Counted from the first letter of the stretch, positions 38,060-50,136 are shown. The stretch: DNA of 64,000 bases from Zoroaster sp. YZ-2022 (GCA_029582265.1 CM055816.1:96622809-96686808), one strand, 5' to 3'. Notes: a model not told the origin generated them from the letters alone. A program made the numbers and translations.

Positions 38060-38350
38060 GCGGCATTTTAAGCGCTCTTACATACAGCTTGTACCCTCAT
38101 CAGGCGCATAAATCATTCCTGAAACCATCTCAGCTCCTGGGAGTATACAGCCATTGCCTTTTGTATGGGCTAATCAAACACAACAACCAACTCTGCCTCA
38201 CACAGGTGCCCATTTACCCCGGGTGGAGAGAAGCAGTATAGTGAAAAATGTCTCCCAAAGGACACAAGCACCACGGTCGCGGTCAGGTTCGAACCCACAT
38301 TCTGACGACTCAGCCATCAGAACACAAATCCGATGCACTAAACCGCTCGA
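38030..38350 (-). mobile_element. Diverged copy of the class-II-headed SINE
   Basis: It has the same body as 33611 and 46449 (AAATCATTCCTGAAACCATC, TGGAGAGAAGCA) with a (TAA)n tail on the left. It has several indels and lies between N-terminal fragments of the decayed transposase. Confidence 0.75.
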
Positions 38351-39111
38351 AAATAAAGTTGGGACACCGACACACCGGCGACTGGACATCACCCAAACAG
38401 ATCAGATCAGCGCCAATACACCCCCACGAGAGGCAACCGCACTGAAACAAAAGAGCCTACTGGCGCGAAAGAAAACAGGCAGAAAGACAGAGACTAAAAG
38501 GCCAGGCCTAAACCTCAGAAATTAAGAAGGATTAAGGAAAAGGATAGAAATCGAAAGAAAAAAAGTCTGAACGAGAAAAGAACAAGAAAGAAATACCATA
38601 GTCAGTCAGCCAGGATACAGATCAATACAAACTGGCTAAAAAATACACAGTCATGGCCCAACAGGCTCTTCCAAATCACCCCAAAGTTTGCATCTTTACG
38701 GACTGGTTTTTCGAAAACTCATCTCCCAGAAAAAAAATGGCAATGCAAGATACTGGATTGGTACAGCTTCACGACCAACAATGCCGGGATATTGCATGAG
38801 GAAACCAGAAAAAAGGGTGGCAGGGATTGCGCTAAAAAATTTCGCCCAGTCAAGTATGCAACACAAATTCAAATTGGTAAGCAACTAAAATTGGCTAGAA
38901 GGAACGATCCGAAGAGCCCTGCGTACCAGTGGGCAGCGCCGACATTTAGGACGTGGGAAAACATAATGGCATTTTATCTTCGGGAGGATATTTCTAGGCC
39001 TTTGCCATTGAAAAGGTATGCAACTAAGCAGGGCTGGACATGTCATGCAGATGTCACTAACAGCAGCTCACAAAATGTTCGAATCAGATTATCCTGGCTC
39101 TAAAGTAAAGG

Positions 39112-40125
39112 GCGTCTCAAAAGTCGGAACGGATAGGTCGTTCCGTTGGGAAAGTCTAAGTGGTCCGTTGGGAACACGTCAGCGTTCCCCCCCAGGCATA
39201 CACAAACGGTCCCGAGGAACGGGCTGTATGCACAGCGGAACGTTCGACTGGGCACCGCGAGCGCTCAGCTACAAGAACGATCCAAAGGAACGTTCCTTTT
39301 GGGGAACAGTGGAACTGCAACACTCCGCCAACTGCGAATGGGCAGAAAAATGTAATACATTGTGTTTACCGCACGCGCGGCACACGTTTATAGTGCACTA
39401 CTACTGCACGAAATAAACTGCACAGCTCTCACACACTGAGCTAAACTGTAGTCTACACCGTGTGCAGCTGTAGCTGGGTAGGATGGCAAATGCTGAAAAT
39501 CATGTGCTTGGTAAGTAGCCTAGTCTCAAATCTTTTTGAAATAATTTATAAAATTGTCAATGCCAACAAACTATGTGTACCAATAAAGCCTGGGACTTTA
39601 CCATGGCCTTCAAGTTGACTTATAAACCCACTCAACGTTAACGTTAACAGTTAGGTTTGCCCTGCTGTCGTTGTGACTAAAACTTACGGTATTACAAGTA
39701 TTTATAACGACGCATTAAACCCAGTTATCTGTGAGCGAAGTCAGTAATTTGTGGAGTTGCACATGTTAATCACTGACTAAAGACTTTACAAAAGCTAGGG
39801 ATGGCACGTATGCAACTAAACTGTCCGTTTAACGAAAACTGCAAGCATACCTTCACCTTCCGACCATAAAACATAGTAACGATTCGCATACGGTGAAGAC
39901 TATGCTGCAATTACTAATTGAGAATGTTTCCGTGGGAACGTTCCGCAGGAATACAGTATGCTTTGCGTGTTCCCGCAGGATCGCTCATTGGGGAACACGC
40001 TGGCGGTCCCTGGGAACGCATCATTGTTGTTCCCACAGAGCATACGCATCCGTTCCCATGAATCGCTGGAGTATTCCCAGAGGAACGTTCGGCTGGGCAT
40101 ATATCCGTTCCGACTTTTGAGACGC
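39112..40125. mobile_element. 1.0 kb element with 24-bp perfect TIRs
   Basis: The left end begins GCGTCTCAAAAGTCGGAACG and the right end is its exact complement for 24 bases. Near both ends the motif GGGAACG or its complement is repeated many times (GTTCCCACAG, GGGAACACG), giving dense subterminal repeats. There is no coding capacity of note. It separates two parts of the transposase gene (a frame ending near 39103 and one resuming near 40131), so it inserted into that gene. The target duplication is unclear. Confidence 0.85.
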
Positions 40126-43045
40126 TCCCTAAGTTACTTGAAGTTCGCTTTTACGCCCCAGAATGTCCGTCTGCTATCTAAGATCCACCATGAGTGTGTG
40201 CCTGTGTCTATTGCATGAACATCAAGTATAAACTTGTTGTGGTAAACAGAGCCATCAACACAACAAAGTTAACCAATGGTGTTGAAAAGATAGCTGATGA
40301 GTTCACATTTACAGACAGGCTGTTGTGTCCGATGTCAGATTCCGCAAAGATTTCCACTTTGGCGGTGCGCATTCTGCACTTGTGATAAATGCGTAATTAT
40401 GGAGATACCATACGGAAGATGTATGAACCTGTCATCCGAGAATCAAAGGAACAATTGAATTGGCTCCACTGGGAGAGGGAGGAGGTAGTAGCGGAAAGTC
40501 ACGCCGGATCTTAAAACGAAACATGGATCAATAGAATACGTTCATCCAGGAACTCATTCGTGACACCGAGAGGCCTGTGCAAGGTGTTTCTTTTGTAAGC
40601 ATCTGTCTACGGCGAAATGGCAGCATCGACAGTATTCAAACTTAAAAGAACACCCTGCCAAATTTGGGCTATGAAGATCATGGACTTTGGGCAAAACAGG
40701 AAGGCGTTCTACCAGGATGAGGTCAAGGCTGCTCACTACGGCCAAATGCAGATCACGATGCATCCGATCATAATGTACTATCGAAAAGATAACGCTCTTG
40801 TTCGGGACTCTCTAATCTTCTTGTCAGACGATATTGGCCATGACTACCACGCAGCTCAACACTATCTCAGTCTTGCATCACGACACCTGGAACACCAGAT
40901 ACACGTGAAAAGAAGTAATATGGAGCGACGGGTGCCAGAGCCAGTACAAAAGGGAAAGGGTGCTTTTGCCGACCTTGATCTTTCTCCGGATACAGGAAAG
41001 AAACTACTGGGTCTGAACACGGGAAGGGTGAGAGTGATGGTAAGTGGAGTTGTGAATAAAGCAGTTGACCAAGCAATTTTGGGGCGTAAAGTTGTTATCA
41101 ATTCGTAAACGATTTTGTGGATATGGTGCAGTGAAAATTTAGCCATTGATACTACATATTCAAAAGATCATTCGTTTATGTCGCAAAAGATCAACAGAGA
41201 GCGACCGGAAACCAACGTATCCACAGTCAATGTATCTCACCAAGTTTCATCATCAAGTTTCATAAGCCGTTCGGAGACTATCCTACTTTTGCTTTCCGTG
41301 TTTAATCGGAAATGAAGAAATGTGCAAGAATGCGACCTACCGGTGGCACCTTCGAGCTAAAACACCTGAGCGTAAAAGGAGAAAAGAAAAATCGGTGAGT
41401 TATTTAAACATTAAAACATAGTTTCTCACACTTTCAGTTTTTTTTATAGTTAGGCCTATTATTATTTACAGAATTTTTATAGATAACTTACCTGGTGCAT
41501 TTAACATTTGTTTGGTACAGGAAAGTCGAAAGCAGTGAGTAAAGCGAAGGAATCTTCATCATCTCGATCAAGTCAAACGGCAACTCCGGGCGCCTCAACT
41601 GTGTCCCCACCATCACCTGCGGTAAAGTCCACCTGCAGTTCAACCCTCCCTGCGGTTCAACCCCCACCTGCGGACCAACCCTCACCAGGCAATTTTTTTT
41701 TTATCTTGACATCATAATACAATTTGAAGTGTTGAAACTAAAACAATGAAACAAAGCAAAAGTGATCGTATTTCAGTCTTGTTATCTTATTGTTTTTTTG
41801 TACTTTTTTTCTCGTCAGATACATCTCAGCCCATAGACAATGGACACTTTGTTGCTGTCACATTGCACGGGCAACGTGGCACGTCAGTTGGTACTTAGCA
41901 AAGGTACAGTAATTATAACCTCCAGAAATAATTAAATCCACGGAGATTTATCATTATTCCCAATCACTGATTTTCGTTTTTCTTTCCATGAATTATCTTT
42001 TAATATAGGTGGTGGACGTGCCTTTCCTATCTATCAAGTCGGGCTCTTTTACTATGTTTGGCCGACATGGATGATGTGTCAAAGCAAACGTGACTACCTT
42101 TGTCATATTTCCCCAATGGATAGTCATTGGAAGCCGAATTAAGATGACTCTGCAGAAGCAGATTACAAGTGTTGTGTTGATAATTTCAATCGTTCAAAGA
42201 GTAGGCCCTAGTGAATTTCCATATTTCCTGTTTGTGTTTGACGAGAACCAGATTGTGAAAATGACAGATTACAAATGTAGAGTATGCTCATGGACCCAAA
42301 CAATTGTGCCGTTTATCGATAGAAAGGAACGTAAATTTTCACAATGCTATTATTAAATAAAATCTATTTCTGCCTTTGATAACTTAGGGTTGTGAATGTA
42401 TTAAATTGTTCACGTAGATGGTTATTACTTTTGGTATGTAGTAATACCATTAATACTATTAATACCAGTCAGCATAAAAGGAACGACGTTACTTTTGTTT
42501 TTAGGCCTAGTAGTATGTCTATGGTTGTTTTACCCTCTAAATCGACCAATTAATCATCGGTATAGACCACTTGCAGACGCGGCATGTATCTATCTTGTCA
42601 GTCATTTTGGTCAATTCGGTACAAAAGTGCAAATTGTCTTGCAACAAGGGGGTGGTGTCACTATCTATTCCAGGAAAGATGTAACAATGATGACTGAAGT
42701 TTTTAAATATTTGACTGTTGATTTTGCCAACGTTGTAAAAGTTGTAAAAATTCATTAAGTTCATTATTGATTATTGTATATTTAAAACCAGTTGACGTCA
42801 GGGAAGATACAAAAGTTTTCCGGTCCCCGTGCAGGATTATTTTCAGTGAAAAATCGGAAAACAATTATAGCCATTACAAAATGTTCCTGTAAAGAAACTA
42901 TGTAAGGACGACGAAATAAAAGCGTCATTGTATCGAACGTCATTAAATGTCTGTAAACAATTTTAGGACGTTGTGACAAAGTGACGTAAAGCCCAGAAAA
43001 TTTCCTCCCTATTGAGAAAAAGCCCTGCAATTATTGCGCTCTCAT

Positions 43046-43141
43046 TGGCTGCAAGTTCCAACATATGAACCAATCAAACCACTTAGCAAATAACGCCATT
43101 GCTGATTGGTTGCCTGCGGATCCACTAAACCAGTATAAATA
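43046..43141 (+). promoter_or_regulatory. CCAAT/TATA core promoter candidate
   Basis: Inverted CCAAT boxes (ATTGG near 43046 and 43104) and a direct CCAAT near 43070 precede TATAAATA at 43134-43141. Spacing suits a transcription start near 43165. This is the clearest TATA-type promoter pattern in the window. Confidence 0.5.
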
Positions 43142-43191
43142 GCTTCACACCAAGACTGCCAGAATGAACTAGCACGTCAACTGTCAACACC

Positions 43192-43329
43192 ATGACAGTA
43201 GCAAAAAGCCCAAAGCATGTATACATACAAACACTTAAACGCAGGCACCATGTAATATGGAACACGCAATATGCAATATGGAACGTAATGTACATGTGTC
43301 AGGACAGAATATGGAAATGTGAGTATTGA
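43192..43329 (+). CDS. Short ORF or first exon after the TATA promoter
   Basis: The first substantial ATG after the TATA box opens a 45-codon frame, starting MTVAKSPKHV, with stop TGA at 43327. The sequence AAAT then GTGAGTA at 43316-43324 is a good splice donor, so the true product may continue in a later exon. I do not recognise the peptide. An earlier ATG at 43164 is followed at once by a stop. Confidence 0.25.
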   Translation: MTVAKSPKHVYIQTLKRRHHVIWNTQYAIWNVMYMCQDRIWKCEY

Positions 43330-43435
43330 ATGCTGAGTATAAAGCATTTGATCATAAAATTGATAAAATGAATTATGTTTAGCGAGCAAAATTGCTATTT
43401 CTTGGTGGATGCGAGTTGGTGGACGCTATTTCTTA

Positions 43436-43517
43436 GTCATGGTGCCAGAGTGGTGAAGGCGCTGCACTCGAAATCCAATGGAGTTTTCCTGTACAGGTTC
43501 GAATCCTGTCCATGATG
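43436..43517 (+). pseudogene. tRNA-Ser(CGA)-like pseudogene
   Basis: The 82-base sequence aligns along its length with the intact tRNA-Ser(CGA) at 56020 and keeps CTCGAAA and the box B GGTTCGAATCC. The D arm (TGCCAGAGTGG), the anticodon stem and one acceptor pair are changed. The downstream flank with a T run resembles that of the other copies, so it arose by DNA duplication. Confidence 0.7.
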
Positions 43518-43799
43518 TGCAAATTCCTACGACTATTTTTTTTTTCCCGATTTGATAGAATTAAAATTGCGAAGCTTTAGATATCACAAAAAACGTGAAT
43601 ACAAGTAAAATCTTGAAAGATAAAGGAATCGTGATGTTTTTTTTCCTCCTTGGCTGATAGAAGACAGTGAAGACAATTAAATTCTGAAAGATAAACATAC
43701 AAATATAGGTACTTTTTACAAATTAATTGTACTTGCCAGTGTGGGGATGATTTCTAGCGATAATATCCAAGATAATAACTACACTGTAAAAAGTGACTC

Positions 43800-44770
43800 C
43801 ACCTCATGCACGTGAATCGACTATGCTGATGCACTTGATGCATCAACGTTGGGTAATACATACACCTGAGGTTAAGTAGACTGTCATCACATGTACATCA
43901 TGTACACCGTGTGATGGATATCTGTCAACGATTAAACACTTCATGTACTTGAAGTGCATCCTTGTGTTGTTGCAACTTTTGACACAAATCCTCTTGCTCT
44001 TGAGGTGCAATGTGTGCTTTTTAGCAAGCCCGCACTGGGGTGGGAGATGACAAACTTCACGTGGTCCACCCTGTTTCAACTAATGTCATCAAACCGATGT
44101 ATGCAGCTTATACTAGCACTCTAAGCTGCTCATCATCATACGAAAGAAGAAGAAGCAAGCCCGCACTGTCACTTCATGTACATGACGTAGAAATAGGATC
44201 TTTATTTTGGAAATTAGAAGTACCTCACGTGTTTTAGGTTAAATGAACATAATAAATCTATCACCCAAAGGCACTTGAGGTACAACATGTGTATGTAATA
44301 ATACCTTATCGTAGCACCTCGAGCGTTTGAGGTGCATTGTGCATAGGGGGCCTACCCATACTACGTTGCATGTGCTTGAGGTATCGTGAATATAATCAAA
44401 CTATTACTATACGGCACTTGAAGTACAATAAGTGTATGTAATGTTCGCGGCATCGCCTATGTTTCAAGTGCACGGCGTGTATGTTAATACTGTACTGCGT
44501 ATTAGCGAGGTATAATGTTCCCTAATCGCTGCACCTCATGCGTTTCATGTGCATGGTGTCCATGTCCGTTTAGTGCGCTGCATGTGCTTGAGGTTGTAAT
44601 GTTTGCTACTCGCTGCATTTCATGCGTCTGTTGTGCGTAGTGTGAGTGTACAGTGCACTGCATCATGTGCTTGAGTTTCCTAATCGCATGCACATAATGC
44701 GTCTGAACTGCATGTGCACGTCCATAGTGCGTGCACTGCGTTGAACTCTCCCGGACGGTCTATGCTGACG
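43800..44770. repeat. Left subterminal repeats of the 6.3 kb element
   Basis: The motifs CTTGAGGT, TGAGGTGCA, GCACCTCATGCG and CATGTGCTTGAG appear more than a dozen times, in both orientations and irregularly spaced. Such clusters are typical transposase binding regions of DNA transposons. Confidence 0.7.
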
Positions 44771-45324
44771 GAGATATAGCACACCTCACATGTTTGAGGA
44801 GTGAAGATACGCCAGAACCGCTTATACAATATAAAGGCCTGTCTTGAACTGTCCTTGCCGTAGGCTAGGCCTATCTAACATACGGTTAACAAATGAGGTG
44901 CATAACCATCGAAACTATAAATATAAAAACCAATATAAAACTCACTGCCTTCTGAAGGTTGGACATTAATGTAGTTCTTTAGATGTGGGAAAAATATCAG
45001 TGCTTGAGGCGCGCGCACATGTATCGTACCACCGTCATGCACATCATGCGATATTTCCCGCCTTATCTCCAATGCACATTCGCGCTAAGGACTTTTTAGA
45101 AGCGGAAGGATCTAATACTATTTTTAGTTTTCGCATTTTGTTGAAGTATGGAAGAGAAGAATATACCAATACATAGGAAAAAAATCAATTAAGGGATTAA
45201 ATTTCAATTAAACAAAGTTTTTCAGCGAAATAATTTTGAGTAACTTAGAACTATTTTAATTCTGAGGATGGCTTCGGACTTATAGAGCAATCACGTGATT
45301 GCATGTCTATCGATCCTATGCAAG

Positions 45325-46900
45325 ATGGCGTCTCCAACTGCAGATCTCAGTGAATTTTCGTGTGAAGATCTAGTCACTTTTCTACGGAAAAATGATATTG
45401 ATGAGGAAATCACTCTAAAATTCGAAGGTAAGCACAGTCACTTTAGATATCCGAGTTGATTTTGTTAGTGAACTCTAGGTCGTCGTATCAAAGCAAAGAA
45501 TAAATAGGCCAGGCCAGGGATAGCCCCAGCCCAGCTCAGTCGGGCCTGAATCATGGCAGTGTAGGCCTAACTGTTGTATTAGAGAGGTCGACACTTTTTG
45601 GGTTTTCTTGTCCAAATATGACAAATTTGGTATCGTTGGAAAGAGCTTCAAAAGAGAAAGCCAACAGTGCCAATTATAGCTCTATATCTTGAAGTATGGT
45701 CAGGATTTGATCCATTAAAGCGGCGCGTACGGGCCTATTTTGTCTGAATAGTGAAAGTGTGTGAAAGTGCATACATGTAGGTCTCACTTTTACAGTTAGG
45801 CCTACACTGTTAAAATAAATGCCAATATTTTGATTGGTTTAAACGTTAGGCCCTAGGTCTATTCGAGAATTGTTCAAGTAGGACTCGAACCTAACTTAGC
45901 AGTTAGGGCTCAGTGTTGCTAGTATTTGCTTGGCCAACAATGTTTTGAATAAACTATGTCATGATGTCTTTAAGTTATGTTATTGTTAGTACATACAGTG
46001 CAGCTTGTATTGGCCGCTAAGTGTGCATTACATAGGCCTATGCCTATTTCTTATAATTATCTAACAAGCATGCATTTCATTTCTTACACATGTAGCTGAA
46101 GGCATCTGTGGAGAAGTGCTTCCTTTGTCTATGTCTGAACTACTGCAGTTGGCACCAAGGATTGGACCCCGCCGCATTCTTCAAAAGCGAATACCTCAGC
46201 TACTTGGCACAATGGTGAGATACATGGCAATATAGGTTGGCCTTTCCAAAAATATTTCTAGGTTCCTGCTAGTGAAAAATCCAAAAATTGCAGTGCACAG
46301 ACGATGCATTCATATTTAGCTGTTTTAGAGACTGCTCCCCTCCATTTCAGACAATAAATGTTGTTGGTTCCCATTTATACCCTCTGTAGCTGAGTCCTTC
46401 AGTAAAACCTGTGCTATATGAGTATAAAGGAATTTGTGATCTTTTCTTAATAATAATAATAATAATAATAATGTGTGGATTTATATAGCGCACGTATCCA
46501 CCAACTAAGTGGTGCTCAAGGCGCATTATATTATTATCCCTGCTCATAAGGCTCATAAATCATTCCTGAAACCATCTCAGCTCCCTGGGGAGTATACAGC
46601 TCAATTGATGCCATTTCTAGCGCATATAGAGCAAACCAACTCTGCCTTCACAGGTACCCATTTAACCCCTGGGTGGAGAGAAGCAATTATGATTAAGTGT
46701 CTTGCTCAAGGACACAAGTGTCACGGCTGTGATTCGAACCCACATTATGTTGCTAACACCAGAACTTGAATCCGGTAAGCTAGACCGCTCGGCCACGACA
46801 CCCCACATCTTAGGCAGATGATGATCTTGAAGTCATAATGCAGATAGACGAGATCCTTAATAAAAAGGCTAAAGAATGTGGAACTGATCAGAGTGATTGA
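45325..46900 (+). CDS. SAM-domain protein (SAMD3-like), short form
   Basis: Exons 45325-45427, 46096-46214 and 46814-46900 have GT-AG borders (phases 1 and 0) and give 102 residues. Residues 8-70 form a sterile alpha motif-like domain: EFSCEDLVTFLRKNDIDEE, then GEVLPLSMSELLQL and GPRRILQKRIPQL. SAM domains mediate protein-protein oligomerisation. The start codon lies in GCAAGATGGCG, which also matches a YY1-type initiator motif, 27 bases after a CACGTG E-box. Exon 3 ends in an in-frame TGA one base before a good donor (GGTAAGA), which looks like an exon spoiled by a stop. Skipping exon 3 joins exon 2 in phase to the tail exon at 47633. The gene lies wholly inside the 6.3 kb TIR element. Confidence 0.6.
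46449..46802 (-). mobile_element. tRNA-derived SINE in intron 2 of the SAM gene
   Basis: This is a near-identical copy of the SINE at 33611. Its head (minus-strand 5' end) stops 11 bases before the AG acceptor of exon 3, so the insertion may have damaged the branch point and pyrimidine tract. Confidence 0.88.
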
Positions 46901-47632
46901 GGTAAGAATATCATGTAAAGTATTTCAGCTCAAAGTAACATGCCAGGGCTTGAGGTAGAATTGTTAGCAAGTACAGCACCTACATTTGGGAATCTTTTAT
47001 GATATTCCAATTCCATTTCTGAACAGGGCGTAATTTCGTAAAGCTGTCTGTAAAGCAGAAACTTTTGGTTGACAAATTTTGTTTAACTAAGCAAAAAGTA
47101 GCGGGGAACTAGTTACAAGCAATACACATTATGACATTTTGCTGGTAACCTCATTCTGCTAAGCAATGTTTTCTGTGCATGGCAAATTTGTGTGCTTAGC
47201 AGCTTCATGAAATTGGGCCTGTGCATCATGTGAACTGAAACTGGAAGGGCAATATTTGATGGCAGCATACAAGAACAGTGTGAGTTTCTCCCATTTGTAT
47301 GCCTGCCAGTAACCATTGTTTCCTTCTCTTATTCTCTATACTTCATTAATTAAATTAAATTTGACATGATGCTGTGCATTTACGAATGGTTAGAGAAAAA
47401 TAAAACAATTACATAATTTGTTGGTTGCCATGGTGCTGAGGAAATTGTGAAAAGAATGTTGAAAAATGTTCTCAGTCAATTGATCTTTCTTTTTAAAATG
47501 GTATGTTCCAGCTGCATCCTTGGTCTTGCGCAGATTAGAATTGGAGCCCAAATCTTGTTGAATGTCTGATTGAAATAGCCACGACTTGAAGCTGTGTGTT
47601 AAAAAACCATGCATTTTTAAATGTTTTTTCAG

Positions 47633-47968
47633 GTACAAGATTCATCACCGACAGAGGCTGTTCAGCAGCATGTCTCGAAATCTACTGCTCCAAACGTGAT
47701 ATTTATCATGGATGATGGAGATCAGCCAACAAGTGCCCATGTGACTGCATATGGACGTACCCTCTGTCAGATCACAGGTGATGACCTAACCAAGCGCTGC
47801 CTACTATTGCTCATGGCAGTGTATTTTATCAGTGATTTGCATTATCCACCATGTTCTAACATCACTTTGAAATTTTTGGAAGCCTATTTCTTGGGGAAAA
47901 ACCTTAAAGACATCCCAAAGTCAAACAAAACACTTGCAACCAAGGCCGGACTTGACAATGGGCACTAA
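47633..47968 (+). CDS. Tail exon of the SAM-domain gene
   Basis: It follows a strong acceptor (ATGTTTTTTCAG) and is open for 111 codons to TAA. It contains LLLLMAVYFISDLHYPPCSN and LKFLEAYFLG, similar to the C-terminal module of SAM-containing (SAMD3-like) proteins of fish and invertebrates. It enters in phase 0, matching exon 2 of the SAM gene but not exon 3. The middle region usual for the family, some hundreds of residues, is absent, so this is a shortened or relic gene. Function unknown. Confidence 0.6.
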   Translation, partial: VQDSSPTEAVQQHVSKSTAPNVIFIMDDGDQPTSAHVTAYGRTLCQITGDDLTKRCLLLLMAVYFISDLHYPPCSNITLKFLEAYFLGKNLKDIPKSNKTLATKAGLDNGH

Positions 47969-49470
47969 ACCAGATGTAAGTGGAAAAGGTATCCTGTCAC
48001 TTTGTGTGTTTGCATGATTGATACTCTATTCTACTATTTAAATTTCAGTATCAAAAATCAATAACGGGACTCATCATAATTTGTTTTTCAACATTATTGA
48101 TTTCAGTTGCATCATTTGTTTTAAGACCAAATGGAGAAGTCGAGACGATGTTTTATAAGGGAACATTTTAAAATTGAAGCATGCCCTTTGTGTTCTTTTT
48201 CAGTGACAAATTTTCGGATCATAATTTTTGTTAAAGTTGCTCGGTTAAAAGTTGGAGTACATGAAGTTTTGTATTACCATATGTTAAGAGTTAAAAAGTG
48301 TTATTAAGTTAAACTTTTTATATAGAGATTGTGCTTTCTTTTCTTATTAATGTAATGAGTCACAAGGCCAAAGGGAGATTTAAGACATGTTGCTAAAAAA
48401 GGCTTATAATAATCATGGGATTTGCCATCATTGCATGGGAGTAGTGGAAGTTATTTGACTTGCAGGGGAGGAGAACCATTTATCAGTGAGGGAAAATTTA
48501 GATCTGCTGTATGTGTATAATGCCTCAATAGTGAACCAGGCTTCTGAAAAAACAAAATTACAATTTACATTATTCTTAGGGTCTTAATTACTCTTACTGA
48601 TATTTATGTATGTTAACTGTTTTAAAGTTTTTTCCTGCATATTATAAGACCATTTATTTACGATATTTAGGTACTCCTATACAACGTGTATAGGTGATGT
48701 ACCCCCCCGAAAAAAAGAAAACAAGTTGTCACTATGGACGGGAGTGAATTTCGAAAAGGCTTTCCATTTCTTGTCTAAAGATCTTGGCCCAATTTGATTG
48801 AGCTGCTTATAAGTAAAAACAATTTAAGCCCTGAAGAGATTCTGCTTAGCAAAATCAGTTTACCATCCAAAATATCATGTAGAGTATTCAATATGTGAAT
48901 GCATACTATTTGCTTAGCGAGTAAATGTGTTAAGCAATTTTTTTCTGATTGGCTGCAGATCTATGAAATTGGGTCCTTGTTTTGAGTTTAGAAAATATTC
49001 TTAATTATATAGGCAAGGTATGTGGTTATATCACTGTTTTAGTAATCTTTGAAACATTTTGTCTAGAATATTGGATTGGATCGAGTTATCAGCATGAACA
49101 TCATTAGTTGTATTTACAGTTATGATGATGTAACAAAAGTACCAAAGTCGTCAAAATTTTAAACATTTTTCACAGAGCAATAGTCCATTTCTTGTCATTT
49201 GTTCTACATATTTCCTTTTTGCAAATAATTTACAAAAAAAATATTTATTCTCCCTTGATGGTCTTTTAGCTTCCAGTTCTTGCCATTTAATCAAAAAAAT
49301 TGTTTAACTTTTTAAAATTTTATTTTGATGTTTTAAAAACATGATGAATAAAAGATTATAAAGAAGAAGAATTTAAGATTCGTTTAAACTAATTCTAACA
49401 ATGTATTCAGTCTTTTCTGTGCCTTTTCTCCAGAGCAAGCATCCAAGGTACCTGAGGTATTATACAACAA
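47969..49470. other. 3' flank of the SAM gene; no further gene
   Basis: AT-rich sequence inside the 6.3 kb element. AATAAA occurs at 49347 (GATGAATAAAAG), a possible poly(A) signal. No coding pattern was recognised. Confidence 0.5.
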
Positions 49471-49479
49471 CTGACATCA

Positions 49480-50045
49480 AGTGATAGAGGCAGCTGAGCT
49501 GCAGGTCATTTGTTAGACATGACCTTTGATGAGCACCTGCCACTGAAGTGCAAAAGCACCTCATGTGTTCATAGTCTTGGCACAGGTGCTAGTCGCCACG
49601 TATTTCCACTAGCACTTACTAGCCACTAGCACTATTTTGTCCCAAAATCATGAACACATGAGGTGTGTTTCCACTTCAGCAGCTGAGGTGTTTGTCAAGC
49701 AGCTCCACCACTAGCACATGAACTGCAAGATTTGCATAATGCCTCAGTTACTAGTGGTAATTTGACACTTCAAGTGCAAGCGCATATACAGCTGAAGTGA
49801 AAGTAGTCATGCAGTTAATGTGCAAGTAACATCACATGAAAAACACCTCATTTAGTTGAGGTGCAAACGCACCTCATGTGTTCATGATTTTGGGACAAAA
49901 ACGTGCTAGTGGACATGTGCTAGTTGTTTAAGTGCTAGTGAACTTCCCACTAACACCTCAACTGTCTCAGGTGTATCTGTTCATAAGCCTCAAGTGTTCA
50001 TGATTTTGGGACAAAAAGGTGCTAGTGCACAGGTGCATGATGTGC
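49480..50045. repeat. Right subterminal repeats of the 6.3 kb element
   Basis: GCACCTCATGTGTTCAT, ATTTTGGGACAAAA and GTGCTAGTG recur several times, in both orientations. They share AGGTGC and CACTTGA motifs with the left end. Confidence 0.7.
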
Positions 50046-50136
50046 AGTCACTTTTTACAGTGTAGGCATAATATGGATAGTCTCTCGGATCTTGTGCGCT
50101 CTGGATTACTTTGGTCTTAGGCGAACTATTATTATG

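Larger units (their letters stand above)
37800..42080 (+). pseudogene. Decayed DDE-type transposase gene
   Basis: Dispersed pieces match an uncharacterised transposase-like family common in aphids, cnidarians and echinoderms. In order they are: WENIMAFYLREDISR (38960), CACVYCMNIKYK (40195, in a different frame from the upstream RLLSKIHHE), DFGQNRKAFYQDEVKAAHYG (40684) and SLIFLSDDIGHD (40810). Next come WSDGCQSQYK (about 40918, +1 frame), GSEHGKGESDG (about 41012, shifted) and VVNKAVDQAILGRKVVINS (to 41105). Smaller C-terminal pieces follow after 41115, including a Ser/Pro-rich exon at 41520-41690. A SINE (38030) and a 1.0 kb TIR element (39112) interrupt it. Several frameshifts and stops make it non-functional. 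I do not know the superfamily name. Confidence 0.65.
43782..50062. mobile_element. 6.3 kb TIR element carrying a SAM-domain gene
   Basis: The left end CACTGTAAAAAGTGACT (43782) is repeated in inverse at 50046-50062. Similarity extends to about 29 bases with two mismatches. Both ends are flanked by TA. About 1 kb inside the left end and 0.6 kb inside the right end carry subterminal repeats based on GCACCTCA and CACTTGAGGTGC. No transposase was recognised. The interior holds the spliced SAM-domain gene and a later SINE insertion. It is either a non-autonomous element with a captured gene or an unfamiliar autonomous class. Confidence 0.8.

Noticed and set aside
45870..45925. tRNA-like sequence with GGTTCGAGTCC on the minus strand
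   Set aside because: Only a box B and part of a stem are visible; no box A or acceptor stem was found.
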